Numbered from the stretch's first letter, positions 24,726-33,698 are shown. The stretch is DNA of 64,000 nt from Streptomyces sp. CB01373 (GCF_002803075.1 NZ_NNBK01000028.1:1-64000), one strand, 5' to 3'. Numbers and translations: made by a program. The notes: generated by a model from the sequence alone, not told the origin.

Positions 24726-25529
24726 CTACGCCCGGATCGTGACCAGCTTCTGACCATTGCCCGTGATGATCTCGAAGTGCTGGATGGCCCCCGGTGAGAG
24801 GGGAACGGCTCCGGGAATCGTGGTGCCGGGAGGGTACTGGCCCGCCCGCCAGGTGGCGGCGTCCGTCCTGCTGCCGCCGGGCCCGATCGCCTGCAGTCGG
24901 CAGACGATGCCCGCGGGCGCCCCTCCGGCGGAGACCTGGAGGACGCTGCCCCACGCGGAGGGCGAGACCTTCACCGACGCGGTGACGCCGGTGGCGGCAT
25001 CGCGTCCGGAGAAGGTGCGCGTCGGGGCCTGCGCGGTCGGTCCGGGCGGTGTCGCCTCACTGACCACGGTTCCGCTGGTGGCCAGCCAGGTGCCGCCGAT
25101 CGCCGACCCGATGAGCGCCAGAGAGGCGGCGGCTCCGGCCCACTGCAGCCGCCAGGTCCTGCGGCGCCTGGTCGCGGCCTGCCGGAGCATCCGGTCGAGG
25201 AGGCCCGCTTCGGGCGTCTGGGCGGCCGCCGGGGGCGCGCCGGAGCGCGCCGGAGGCGTGTCCGCCGTGCTGTCGGCGGCCCGCCGCACCAGCCGGTCGG
25301 CCAGGTCCCCGCCGGCCGCGGGCATCGGCGCCCCCGAGGCCTCGAGGCCGATGTCGGCTTCGGTGACCGTCGCGAGCAGGGCCGGCAGTCCCGCCAGCTC
25401 GGCGTGTTCCTGCCGGCACTCGTCGCAGGTCGCGAGGTGGGCGCGCACCTGCTCGCTCTCCGCCGGGGAGAGCGCGCCGAGGACGTATCCGCCCAGCGCC
25501 AGCCGGAGGGCGTCGTGGTCCGCGTTCAT
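24726..25529 (-). CDS. RskA-like anti-sigma factor with zinc-finger and one membrane helix
   Basis: A 267-residue membrane anti-sigma factor. The N-terminal anti-sigma domain holds the zinc-finger-like HLATCDECRQEHAEL (H-x3-C-x2-C, residues about 34-48). A disordered Ala/Pro stretch, one membrane helix near residues 150-170 and an extracytoplasmic RskA-type domain follow. GGAGGAGGG eight bases upstream supports ATG 25529. It lies 25 bp after the ECF sigma gene, so the two are co-expressed and the sigma is presumably held inactive at the membrane until the outer domain is cut or altered. Confidence 0.87.
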   Translation of the reverse strand: MNADHDALRLALGGYVLGALSPAESEQVRAHLATCDECRQEHAELAGLPALLATVTEADIGLEASGAPMPAAGGDLADRLVRRAADSTADTPPARSGAPPAAAQTPEAGLLDRMLRQAATRRRRTWRLQWAGAAASLALIGSAIGGTWLATSGTVVSEATPPGPTAQAPTRTFSGRDAATGVTASVKVSPSAWGSVLQVSAGGAPAGIVCRLQAIGPGGSRTDAATWRAGQYPPGTTIPGAVPLSPGAIQHFEIITGNGQKLVTIRA

Positions 25530-25554
25530 GGTCGGTCCCTCCTCCACGCCGCCG

Positions 25555-26088
25555 TCATGACTCGATCCCCCGTTCCTGGAGCGCCAGCCTGAGGGCGTGC
25601 AGGGCGTAGTAGGTCCGCGACTTCACGGTGCCGAGCGGGATGCCCAGCACTTCGGCGGCCTCCACCATGGTCCGGCCCCGGTAGTACGTCTCCACGAGGA
25701 CGGCGCGGTGGTCCGGGGACAGCGTCCGCAGGGCGTCGGCCACCGCCCAGCTCTGCAGCGCCTGCTCGATCTGGTCCTCGCCGCGCGTCTGCTCGGCGGC
25801 CTGCTCCAGGGCGTCGCCGTCCACCTCGGCCGGCCTGGCCCTGCGGGCCCGGTGGCCGTCGATGACCACATGCCGGGCGACCGTGCAGAGCCAGGCCCGC
25901 GCCGGACCGCGATCCGGTTCGAACGCGTCGGGGTGCTGCCACGCGCGCAGCAGCGTCTCCTGCACGACGTCCTCGGCCCACTGCCGGTCTCCTGAGGTCA
26001 GTCGCAGCACGTAGTGGAAAAGGGGGCCCGCGTGCTCGGCGTACAGAGTGCGGAGCAGTTCCTCGTCCGTGGTCGAAGCGGTCCCCAT
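25555..26088 (-). CDS. ECF sigma factor, SigK/SigL-like
   Basis: A 177-residue ECF RNA polymerase sigma factor. Region 2 holds FHYVLRLTSGDRQWAEDVVQETLLRAWQHPDAF. The linker is short, and region 4 contains LSPDHRAVLVETYYRGRTMVEAAEVLGIPLGTVKSRTYYAL with the helix-turn-helix (both quoted as family landmarks). ATG 26088 starts the protein just before the domain; the long open frame upstream is not conserved. Partner of the adjacent anti-sigma factor. Divergent from a copper-protein operon, which may be its target. A GGAAC element at 26112-26116 on the minus strand resembles an ECF -35 box and would give an almost leaderless message. Confidence 0.88.
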   Translation of the reverse strand: MGTASTTDEELLRTLYAEHAGPLFHYVLRLTSGDRQWAEDVVQETLLRAWQHPDAFEPDRGPARAWLCTVARHVVIDGHRARRARPAEVDGDALEQAAEQTRGEDQIEQALQSWAVADALRTLSPDHRAVLVETYYRGRTMVEAAEVLGIPLGTVKSRTYYALHALRLALQERGIES

Positions 26089-26393
26089 ACCAGGGACACG
26101 GCGCGCGGAGCGTTCCGGATCGGCCGTTGGACCACGTTTTCGGTGAGCCCATGGCATATGCCGATCATCGCGCAGATGCCCCCTTTTGTCGTGTTGCGTC
26201 CGGCAGGCCGCCGTGGGCCACGGAGAGGTCAGTGCGACAAAAAGGCGCTCGATCACCGAACCGTACGGCCCTCACCGTCCGTGAAACCACGCAAGAGCGC
26301 GGATACGCGCCATATCCCCCACGGGTCCGGTCCCGCGCGGTCGCGCGCGGCCCCACTCGGGCTCTCCGTCCCGATCAGTTGGGAACGATCACC
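26089..26393. other. Divergent promoter region, sigma operon and cupredoxin operon
   Basis: No gene is visible. It should contain both promoters. A GGAAC motif is read on the minus strand at 26112-26116 and GGGAAC is read on the plus strand at 26381-26386, close to the cupredoxin ATG. Autoregulation by the ECF sigma factor is a guess, not shown by a clear -35/-10 pair. Confidence 0.35.
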
Positions 26394-26978
26394 ATGCACT
26401 TGAACTTCGGTCCACCCTGTCCACCGCGTCGCCCACGTCGCCCACATCCGCCGCGCCGGCGCTCACGCCTCGCGGCCGGAGGGCTGGCCGTCGCGGCCGT
26501 CGGCACGCTGGGGCTGCTCAGCGCGTGCGGCCAGTCGTCGCATTCCCCGTCGGCCGCGGCCGGCGGCATCACGCCCGGTCAGGGGCAGAGTCAGCCGGCC
26601 GGGACGCCCGGGGCCACCGGGTCGGGAGGCCCGGCGGGCTCCTCGACAGGCGCCCCGCCGATGCCCAGCATGACCATGCCCATGACGTCCCCGAGCGCGC
26701 GAGCACCGGCCGCGCCGGTGTCGGGAAGCGCCGTGGCGATCAAGAACTTCGCGTTCTCCCCCGCCACCCTGAAGGTCAAAACAGGCACGACGGTGACCTG
26801 GACCAACCAGGACACCGACGCGCACACCGTCACCAGCGCCGGTTCGGGCGGCCCGTTGCGCTCGGCCGCCCTGGCCACCCACGCCACGTATCGCTACCGG
26901 TTCACCGCGCCCGGCACCTACCACTACCTCTGCACGATCCATCCCTTCATGACCGCCACCGTGGAGGTGACCCGATGA
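26394..26978 (+). CDS. Cupredoxin-domain lipoprotein
   Basis: A 194-residue lipoprotein. Residues 1-43 are a basic, then hydrophobic signal ending LLSACGQ (lipobox, lipidated Cys). A Ser/Pro/Met-rich linker with PSMTMPM, itself a potential copper-binding stretch, runs to about residue 105. A plastocyanin-like domain completes it. The type 1 copper ligands are H144 (DAHTVT), C180, H183 and M186 in YLCTIHPFM. It should be an extracytoplasmic electron carrier or copper protein. It heads a three-gene operon; the next gene overlaps its stop by ATGA. Confidence 0.9.
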   Translation: MHLNFGPPCPPRRPRRPHPPRRRSRLAAGGLAVAAVGTLGLLSACGQSSHSPSAAAGGITPGQGQSQPAGTPGATGSGGPAGSSTGAPPMPSMTMPMTSPSARAPAAPVSGSAVAIKNFAFSPATLKVKTGTTVTWTNQDTDAHTVTSAGSGGPLRSAALATHATYRYRFTAPGTYHYLCTIHPFMTATVEVTR

Positions 26979-28027
26979 CCGCGTACCCCGACAGGCCCGA
27001 CAGGCCCGATGACAGGCTCGATCCGGCACCGCTGGACGACACCGAGCAGCCCGACGGCCCGAACGGCATGACCCGGCGCCAGCTCCTGCGGCACGCGGGG
27101 TGGTTCGGCGGTGCCGTGGTGCTGACCGTGGCCAGTGGGGAGGTGATCAGCCACATCGCCGACAGGAGCGGCGCCCCCGAAGCCGCGGCCTCCGGAACCA
27201 CCGCCGCCGGAGCCATGGCGGCGGGAGCCGGTACGACGGCGAGCGGCGTGCTGCGGTTCGTGCAGGTCTCCGACAGCCACATCGGCTTCCAGGGCCCGGC
27301 GAACATGAACGTGGCCGGGTCATTCACCGAGGCGATCCGCCAGGTCAACTCGCTCGGTTTCCGGCCCGACTTCGTGATGCACAGCGGGGATCTGACCCAT
27401 CTCTCCACGCCCTCGCAGTTCGACCAGGTCAGGCAGATGATGACCGGTATGCGGACCGATCGCGTCTTCACGGTGCCCGGCGAGCACGACTCCATCGGGG
27501 ACGCAGGACGCGCCTACCGGCAGACCTTCGGCAAGGGCACGCTCGGCGAAGGCTGGTACAGCTTCGACACGCACGGCGTGCACTTCGTCGCCCTGGTCAA
27601 CACCCTGAGCCTGGAGAAGCTCGGCCATCTCGGCGAGGAGCAGATCGAGTTCGTCCGCAGGGACCTCAGGGGGCTGTCCTCGGACACGCCCATCGTGGTC
27701 TTCAGTCACATCCCGCTGTTCGCCATGTACCCGCGGTGGGGCTGGAGTACGGACGACGCGCTCCGTGTCATCGCGCTGCTGCGCCGCTTCTCCTCCGTCA
27801 CCTGTCTCAACGGGCATGTCCACCAGCTGTTCACCAAGACGGACGGCAACATCACCTTCCACTCCGCCACCACCACGGCCTATCCGCTGCCGAAGCCTGG
27901 ACGGGCCCCCGCCCCGACTCCGCAGGTCGTACCCGCCCGTCAGCTCAAGGACGCACTGGGCATCCGCAGCGTGGGCTACCGGCAGGGTGACCGGGAGCTG
28001 GCGATCAAGGATGAGAGGCTGGCATGA
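26975..28027 (+). CDS. Calcineurin-like metallophosphoesterase, Tat-exported
   Basis: A 350-residue binuclear metallophosphoesterase with a Tat-like signal, TRRQLLRHAGWFGGAVVL, at residues 33-50. The metal-site motifs are VQVSDSHIG (D100, H102), HSGDLTH (D139), VPGEHD (169-172), SHIP and NGHVHQ. The fourth motif normally reads GNHD/E; here Asn is replaced by Glu, a conservative change for metal coordination but worth noting. The start overlaps the cupredoxin stop (ATGA), so translation is coupled. Substrate unknown. It is predicted to act outside the membrane with the cupredoxin. Confidence 0.88.
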   Translation: MTAYPDRPDRPDDRLDPAPLDDTEQPDGPNGMTRRQLLRHAGWFGGAVVLTVASGEVISHIADRSGAPEAAASGTTAAGAMAAGAGTTASGVLRFVQVSDSHIGFQGPANMNVAGSFTEAIRQVNSLGFRPDFVMHSGDLTHLSTPSQFDQVRQMMTGMRTDRVFTVPGEHDSIGDAGRAYRQTFGKGTLGEGWYSFDTHGVHFVALVNTLSLEKLGHLGEEQIEFVRRDLRGLSSDTPIVVFSHIPLFAMYPRWGWSTDDALRVIALLRRFSSVTCLNGHVHQLFTKTDGNITFHSATTTAYPLPKPGRAPAPTPQVVPARQLKDALGIRSVGYRQGDRELAIKDERLA

Positions 28028-28497
28028 CCGTCGGAGGACTCCTCGCGCCGGCCACCCGTGTGGGGACCGCCGCCACGCTCGCCGGGAGCGGATACATCCA
28101 CGCCCGGCTCTACGCCGACGAATACCGCTTCGTCCACGTCGTAGGTCCCCTGTTCCTGCTCCAGGCCAGCGCCTCCTTCGCCGTCGCCGCGCTGCTGCTG
28201 ATCGGGATGCCGCCGCTGCTGAGGGTGGCCGCCGCCGGTGTGGCGCTGGGCGCCCTCGGCGGCTTCGCCGCCTCACGCACCGTGGGCGTGTTCGGATTCA
28301 CCGAACACGGTCTGCGGCCCGCACCGCAGGCCCTGCTCAGCATCCTGGCCGAGGCCGGCACGCTGCTGCTCCTGGCCGTCTGGCAGGCCGTCGCTTTCCG
28401 GCGGCGCGGCGCGGCGTCTCCGGCGGGAGCGCCGGTGCCGGGGGCCGCTACCTGGTCCTGCGGCCGCCGGCGGCGACGGCCGCGGACAGGTCGTTGA
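28024..28497 (+). CDS. Four-helix membrane protein of the cupredoxin operon
   Basis: A 157-residue protein with four hydrophobic segments (about residues 10-22, 40-60, 64-85 and 104-122) and a basic C-terminus. YIHARLYADEYRFVHVVGPLFLLQ in part resembles small streptomycete membrane proteins found beside cupredoxin genes; no function is known. The start overlaps the previous stop by ATGA, and its last 50 bp overlap the end of the convergent phosphoesterase gene, so the tail may be poorly conserved. Confidence 0.75.
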   Translation: MTVGGLLAPATRVGTAATLAGSGYIHARLYADEYRFVHVVGPLFLLQASASFAVAALLLIGMPPLLRVAAAGVALGALGGFAASRTVGVFGFTEHGLRPAPQALLSILAEAGTLLLLAVWQAVAFRRRGAASPAGAPVPGAATWSCGRRRRRPRTGR

Positions 28498-30106
28498 CGA
28501 CCGCGTCACGGGTGGCGACGGGCTTCAGACCGTAGCTCCGCTCGATGGTGGCGAGGATGGAGGTGGTGTCGTAGACGGTGTGGTCGACGGCCGAGCGCGG
28601 CAGCGAGCGGGAGACGACCAGGGCCGGGACGCGGGTGCCGGGGCCCCAGGCGTCGTGGGCGCCGCGCGTGGGCGAGCCCGGTCCGGGGGGCGGCAGGTGG
28701 TCCCACTGGCCTCCGAACTCGTCGTAGGTGACGACCACGAGCGTGTCACCGGCCTGCGGGCCCTCCGTCACGGCCTTCAGCAGGTCGACGAGGTGGTCGC
28801 TGCCGTACGCCTCGGCGGCGTAGCCGGGGTGCTCGTTCTCGGCGCCGTAGGGCTTGACGAAGCTGACGGCCGGCAGGGTGCCGGTCCCGGCCGCGCGCAG
28901 GAACTCCGTCTCGTCGCGGAGGTGGCGGCGGCCCGGCGTGCCGGGGGCGTAGCCGGCGAAGTAGTTGAACGGCTGGTGGTGGTACTGGAAGAGCGGCCCG
29001 GGGTGCCCGGCCTCCGCGTCGTCCCAGCCGCCGGAGTACCAGTTCCAGGAGATGCCGGCGGCGGTGAGCCGGTCGCCGATGTTGGGGTACTTCGCGTCGT
29101 CGATCAGCGGGATCCGGGGGCCGCTGCCGTGCGGTGCGCTGGACGGCTGCACCGTGTTGACGGCCAGGCTGCCGCACGCGTGCGCGTAGTCGGCCGGGGC
29201 GCCGTCCGGGCAGGCGGTGGTCAGCGCGCCGTCCACCACCGGGCCGGTCGCCCTGTACAGCGGGTACGACGTGGGCATGCCGTTGGCGTCGAGGACCGTG
29301 TACTTCGCGCCGGACGCGCCGTCGCTGGTGTCCCGCGGGGCCCGTGCGGCGATCAGGTACTGGTGGTTGAGGAAGGAGCCGCCGAACGCGCCCTGGAAGA
29401 AGTGGTCGGCCAGGACGTAGCGCGGGGCGCCCGGGGCGTGCAGGTAGCGGTGGATCGGCAGTGACGTGGTGGCGTAGCGGCCCATGGTGAGGCCGACGGC
29501 GTCGGAGGCGGTGACGTAGCGGTCCTGCCGGCCACCGTCGATGGCGTACCGGTTCTGGTAGAAGCGGTGCACCAGGTCCCGGGTGCAGCCGCCGGGCAGG
29601 GCGCCCGGAGAGTCCTTGGCCACGCCGTCGTCCGCCTGGACCCCGGGCGCCGGGCAGGTGCGGTCCTGCGGCCGGATGTGGTCGTCGATGGTGAACGGCT
29701 CGTTGGCGAACGCGCTCGCCTCCACCCCGTGGGCGGCGTCGCGGCAGGTCGACGGGAGGGGCGGGCTGGTCAGGTTCACGTCGTTCTGGAGCAGGCAGCG
29801 ATAAGGCGTGCCGTCCTGGGCGCGCTGGGTGCGCTGCCGGGCGGTGGCTTGGGCCAGGCCCTCGGCCTTCTGGCCGCCGACCGGTCCCCAGGTGCCGTAG
29901 AGGTTGTCGAAGGAGTGGTTCTCCTCGTAGATCACGACCAGGTGCCGGTAGCCGCCGGGCAGGGTGTGCGACGCGCGCTGCGGCGGCCGTGCGGTGTCCG
30001 AGGCCGCCGAGGAGGTCAGGGCCAGGATCAGGGCGGCCGCCGTACCGGCCGCGACAGCGGGCAGTCGGCGTCCGGCAGGCGGCCGGAGTCGTGTGCTGCG
30101 TCCCAT
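28448..30106 (-). CDS. Secreted phosphoesterase, phospholipase C / AcpA family
   Basis: A 552-residue exported enzyme of the acidic phosphatase / phospholipase C family (alkaline-phosphatase-like fold). A signal peptide with Ala-rich core (residues 15-35) precedes HLVVIYEENHSFDNLYGTWG, the metal- and nucleophile-containing N-terminal motif. Later FVKPYGAENEHPGY, VVVTYDEFGGQWDHLPPP (metal-binding DEFGGxWDH) and GPGTRVPALVVS complete the family pattern. It hydrolyses phosphate esters or phospholipids outside the cell. No PHO box was recognised upstream. The start ATG 30106 is the signal-peptide methionine. Confidence 0.88.
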   Translation of the reverse strand: MGRSTRLRPPAGRRLPAVAAGTAAALILALTSSAASDTARPPQRASHTLPGGYRHLVVIYEENHSFDNLYGTWGPVGGQKAEGLAQATARQRTQRAQDGTPYRCLLQNDVNLTSPPLPSTCRDAAHGVEASAFANEPFTIDDHIRPQDRTCPAPGVQADDGVAKDSPGALPGGCTRDLVHRFYQNRYAIDGGRQDRYVTASDAVGLTMGRYATTSLPIHRYLHAPGAPRYVLADHFFQGAFGGSFLNHQYLIAARAPRDTSDGASGAKYTVLDANGMPTSYPLYRATGPVVDGALTTACPDGAPADYAHACGSLAVNTVQPSSAPHGSGPRIPLIDDAKYPNIGDRLTAAGISWNWYSGGWDDAEAGHPGPLFQYHHQPFNYFAGYAPGTPGRRHLRDETEFLRAAGTGTLPAVSFVKPYGAENEHPGYAAEAYGSDHLVDLLKAVTEGPQAGDTLVVVTYDEFGGQWDHLPPPGPGSPTRGAHDAWGPGTRVPALVVSRSLPRSAVDHTVYDTTSILATIERSYGLKPVATRDAVVNDLSAAVAAGGRRTR

Positions 30107-30510
30107 GTGGCTGTCTCCAGCGGTGGTTGACGGCAGGTCAGGAGCCGGTTCCGGCGCGCGCGTCGATCGGGCCAAGGTGTGCCGGCGCGGAGAAAGGTAA
30201 CGGGTCGTCGCCTCCTCGGACAGGGGACGCGCCCGGCCGTGGGCCGGCGGATCGGCCGGCGGTGCGGACCGGGGTCGCGCCCTGCGAAACCCATGCGCCC
30301 CAGGCGTCTCGGGCGTCTCGGGCATCGGCGTTTCGGCCAACCCGCCCTCGCCCGGCGGCGGCTCAACTGCGGCGGCCACCCGAGCGACCCCTTGCAGCTC
30401 AAGGGGTCCACCGCGTCCGGAATCGAGCGTGTTCGATTCTCCGGGCACCTCGTTGTACCGGGCACTGCCGAGCCATCCAGGCGCGGTGCGAGCCCCAAGG
30501 AGGGATTCAG
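30107..30510. other. Divergent promoter region, phosphoesterase and ABC exporter
   Basis: About 400 bp with no supported gene. It contains mixed Gly/Arg-coding-like shadows only. I looked for PhoP direct repeats (GTTCACC-like) and for a small RiPP precursor ORF in front of the exporter, and found neither. Confidence 0.4.
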
Positions 30511-32400
30511 GTGACTGCGACTGACGCCTCGACCGTGAACGGGGAAACGCCTCCCCCTCCACCTCCCGCCACCATCAGCTTCGAGGGCAAGTACGGCAGG
30601 AACCCGCTGGCGGAGGCCGGTTTCGGCGCCATGTGCCGTCGGCTTCCCTCCGTACTCGGGCACACCGCGCGCATGGCCTGGTCCGTCGACAGGACCGGCG
30701 TGGTACTCCTGCTGGCCTGCCAGCTCCTCACGGGCGCCACTGCCGCGCTCGTCCTCGCGTTCACCGCGCGGGCCATGACCCACATCCTCGGCACCGGTAC
30801 CGTCGCCGAACGCCTGAACGGCGCGCTTCCCTCGCTGACGGTGGTGATGGCCGCCGCGGCAGTCGGCCGGATCAGCGGCGCCCTGTCCTCCTACGCCGAC
30901 GGACGGATCACACCGCTGCTGACGACCGAGGCGGACATCGCGCTCGTCACCGCCGTCTGCCGGGTCGAGGCTTCGGCGTACGGGGAGGACGGCTTCGCCG
31001 ACCGGCAGGAGGCCGCCGAGGTCGGCGTCACCCGGACCCGGTTCATGATCCAGGACAGCCAGCGGTTCACGGCCGCGCTCATCCGCATGATCGCCGCGAG
31101 CGGCGTCATCACCGCCCTGCACCCGCTGATGCTGCCGCTGCTCCTGCTGGCCGTCGTCCCGGCCGGCGTGGGCGCCGTACTGTCCGCGCGCGTCGACTAC
31201 GAGACCCACTACCTCAACGTCGGCGACCGCAACGTCCGCTCCATGATGCGCTGGTGGGCCACCTACTCGCGCTACGGGGACGAGGTCCGCGCCAACGGCA
31301 TGACCGGCTACCTCGTCTACTGGTACCGCGCCCTGTCCGACCGCATCGACCAGCGCACCCTCACCGCAGCGCCCCGCATGCTGCGCATCGTGCTGGCGAC
31401 CAGTGCCCTGGGCGGCGTGTTCCTGCTCGGCACCTGGGCCACCCTCGCCTGGCTGGCCACCACCGGGCGTGTCGCCCTTCCGGTCGCCGCCACCGCCGTG
31501 GTCGCCGTGCAGACCACGCTGGGCGCGCTGTCGCAGTTCGTCGTCAACGGCGCCGCCATGTTCCACACCTCGCTCTACCTCGCCGACATGCGGTCCTTCC
31601 TCGACATGGCCCGCGACCGCGCCCCCAGGCGCGGTGAACTGACCATCCCCGAACGCGTGGACGAGATCCGGCTCGACGAGGTCGTCTACCGGTACCCCGG
31701 CAAGGACGAACCGGCGGTCAACGGGGTGTCACTCACCCTGCGGCGCGGTCAGATCCTCGCCATCGTCGGCGAGAACGGCTCGGGCAAGTCCACCCTGGCC
31801 AAGCTCATCACGGGCATCCTCCTCGCCGACAAGGGCCGCGTCGTGTGGGACGGCACCGACCTCGCCGACGCCGATCCCGACGCCGTGTGGAGGCGCACCG
31901 CCCTCGTCCCGCAGAACTTCGCCTGCTGGCCCCTGCGCACCCGCGAGAACATCACCCTCGGCCAGCCCCGCACCTACGACGACGGACCGGTCTGGGAGGC
32001 GGTCGATGCCGTGGGCATGCGGGAGGCGGTCGAGAAGCTGCCGAGGCGGCTCGACACCCTGCTCGCCAAGGAGCTGTGGGGCGGTGCCGAACTGTCCGGC
32101 GGCCAGTGGCAGCGCCTGGTCTGCGGACGCGCGCTCTACCGGCAGACCCCGCTGCTGATCCTGGACGAGCCGACCTCGCAGATGGACCCGCGGGGCGAGC
32201 ACGGAATCTTCGGGAGGATCAAGGCCATCGCCGGCGAACGCATCACCATCGTCGTCACGCATCGCCTGGAGAACACCAGGATCGCCGACCACGTCGTGGT
32301 CATGGAGCAGGGCCGCATCACCGAGCAGGGCCCGTACGACGAACTCGTCGAGGCGAACGGGGTCTTCGCGGACCTGCTCCGCCTGTCCCAGGACCGCTGA
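30511..32400 (+). CDS. ABC exporter half-transporter (membrane-ATPase fusion)
   Basis: A 629-residue protein with an N-terminal six-helix membrane domain (residues about 50-350) and a C-terminal ABC ATPase. Walker A GENGSGKST is at about 420-428, Q-loop VPQNFACWP near 465, signature LSGGQWQRL near 529 and Walker B LLILDEPTS near 548. An unusual Pro-rich tract follows the start. GTG 30511 has AAGGAGGG upstream. The general type matches exporters of peptides or lipids, including those beside lanthipeptide genes, but no precursor or modification gene is here, so the substrate is unknown. It may act as a homodimer. Confidence 0.88.
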   Translation: MTATDASTVNGETPPPPPPATISFEGKYGRNPLAEAGFGAMCRRLPSVLGHTARMAWSVDRTGVVLLLACQLLTGATAALVLAFTARAMTHILGTGTVAERLNGALPSLTVVMAAAAVGRISGALSSYADGRITPLLTTEADIALVTAVCRVEASAYGEDGFADRQEAAEVGVTRTRFMIQDSQRFTAALIRMIAASGVITALHPLMLPLLLLAVVPAGVGAVLSARVDYETHYLNVGDRNVRSMMRWWATYSRYGDEVRANGMTGYLVYWYRALSDRIDQRTLTAAPRMLRIVLATSALGGVFLLGTWATLAWLATTGRVALPVAATAVVAVQTTLGALSQFVVNGAAMFHTSLYLADMRSFLDMARDRAPRRGELTIPERVDEIRLDEVVYRYPGKDEPAVNGVSLTLRRGQILAIVGENGSGKSTLAKLITGILLADKGRVVWDGTDLADADPDAVWRRTALVPQNFACWPLRTRENITLGQPRTYDDGPVWEAVDAVGMREAVEKLPRRLDTLLAKELWGGAELSGGQWQRLVCGRALYRQTPLLILDEPTSQMDPRGEHGIFGRIKAIAGERITIVVTHRLENTRIADHVVVMEQGRITEQGPYDELVEANGVFADLLRLSQDR

Positions 32401-32416
32401 CGGACGCGGGCACGAC

Positions 32417-32491
32417 GGCGGCGCGGCGACGAGGCGTACGCCCGGTTCGGCCGGGCGGACCGTCCCGCCGGCCGCGTCGTGCCGCGCCGCC
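32417..32491 (+). terminator. Branched hairpin after the ABC exporter
   Basis: A long-range 11-bp stem GGCGGCGCGGC / GCCGCGCCGCC (32417-32427 with 32481-32491) encloses a small hairpin CCCGG-TTCGG-CCGGG (32441-32455). It probably ends the ABC transcript. Confidence 0.45.
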
Positions 32492-32536
32492 GCGCGGGCC
32501 CCGTCGAGACACTGTCCGATATGCGAGGGTGGTCCC

Positions 32537-32914
32537 ATGAACGCCGAGAACGCCGAGGCCGCCAGGGCCGCCAGGGCCGGTTTCCCCGCTCCCGTACGTG
32601 CCGTCGTGGCGGCTCCCGAACCGGACCGCGTGGTGCGCGCGGTGCAGAACCTGGTGGCGGCGGCGGACCGGCCCGTCGAGGTGGAGGTCGTCGCCTACGG
32701 CGCCGGACTGGACCTCGTCCTGGGTGAGGAGTCCGGTGAACAGGTCACCCGGCTGCTGGAGACCGGGGCGCGCGTCCTCGCCTGCGCCAACAGCCTTTCG
32801 GGGCGCGGCCTGACCGCCGACACCCTCGTGGCCGGCGTGGGGGTCGTACCGGCCGCCGTGTGGCACCTGGCCCTCCGTCAGCACGAGGGATGGTCCCTGG
32901 TCCCGCTGGGATGA
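32537..32914 (+). CDS. DsrE-like small protein
   Basis: A 125-residue protein of the DsrE/DsrF-like fold, as shown by VEVVAYGAGLDLVLGEES, LLETGARVLACANSLSGRGL and the closing GVGVVPAAVWHLALRQHEGW. The cysteine in ACANSL is the position used for sulfur transfer in some members. An Ala-rich N-terminal with the repeat NAENAEAARAARA precedes it. No partner sulfur gene is adjacent, so a sulfur-relay role is not supported by context. Confidence 0.75.
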   Translation: MNAENAEAARAARAGFPAPVRAVVAAPEPDRVVRAVQNLVAAADRPVEVEVVAYGAGLDLVLGEESGEQVTRLLETGARVLACANSLSGRGLTADTLVAGVGVVPAAVWHLALRQHEGWSLVPLG

Positions 32915-32985
32915 CGCGCCCGGTCCCGGTTGCCGCCCGGCCCGACGGGGCTGTCCCCGTGTGCCTCGGGCGCGCGGGGTGCCGG

Positions 32986-33564
32986 TCAGTCGTGGTCCGG
33001 GTGGAGCCGGCGGTTGGTTCCGGACCGGCCGATGTCCAGGTCCAGGAGCGAGGCCAGCGTGGTGCCGCTGTTCCAGAAGCCGAGCAGATCGACGTCGATG
33101 AGGCGGAGCCGGTGCCGGGCCGCGAACTCGCGGGCCGGCCGCGTGAACACGCAGGAGGCGACGAAGACCGGGACGTCGGCCCGGTGCTCGGCTCGTGCGG
33201 TGCCGTTGAAGGTCTGGAGGTCACGGCTGCCGACGCTGCGGTGCTTGGCGTACCGCTTGCACTGGATGACGATGCGGCGCCCGTCGGGCAGGCGGCCGGT
33301 CACGTCGGCGCCCAGATCGCCCGCGCCGCCGACCCGCCGGACGTCGGTGCAGCCGTCCCGGCGGCACAGTTCGGCGACGTACTCCTCGAACCGGCGGTCG
33401 TCCATCGCCCAGACCGCTTCCAGCGACCCGCGCGCCCGCCGCCGTGCCTCTTCGGCGAGCCGGTCTCTCTCCGCCACCGCCTCGCGTCGCCCGGCCCGCA
33501 CCAGGCCCGTGACGACGGCCGCGGCCACGACGGCGGCCAAGGCCACCACCAGTGCGATCCCCAT
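32986..33564 (-). CDS. Membrane-anchored Mrr-type restriction endonuclease domain protein
   Basis: A 192-residue protein with one N-terminal membrane helix (residues 3-22), a charged Ala/Arg/Glu helix (about 25-48), then an Mrr_cat domain: DRRFEEYVAELCRRDG, D87 in GADVTG, and Q101-x-K103 in IQCKRYAKH. These are the PD-(D/E)xK catalytic residues in the Mrr-type QxK form. Mrr family nucleases cut modified DNA, but this one is presumably tethered to the membrane, facing in. The ATG at 33564 gives the membrane helix directly. No methylase or other restriction genes are nearby. It could act in defence against incoming DNA or in DNA quality control; this is inference. Confidence 0.82.
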   Translation of the reverse strand: MGIALVVALAAVVAAAVVTGLVRAGRREAVAERDRLAEEARRRARGSLEAVWAMDDRRFEEYVAELCRRDGCTDVRRVGGAGDLGADVTGRLPDGRRIVIQCKRYAKHRSVGSRDLQTFNGTARAEHRADVPVFVASCVFTRPAREFAARHRLRLIDVDLLGFWNSGTTLASLLDLDIGRSGTNRRLHPDHD

Positions 33565-33698
33565 CAGGTTCCGCCCCTTCCCCCGTCCGGCGGTGCACCG
33601 CCGCACCCCCCGGGCGGTTTGTTCCCCGTCGGCTACGATCATCAAAGCCTGCCGTGTCCGGCGCGCCACGGCTACGGCCGTTTTCTTGAGGGAGACCG

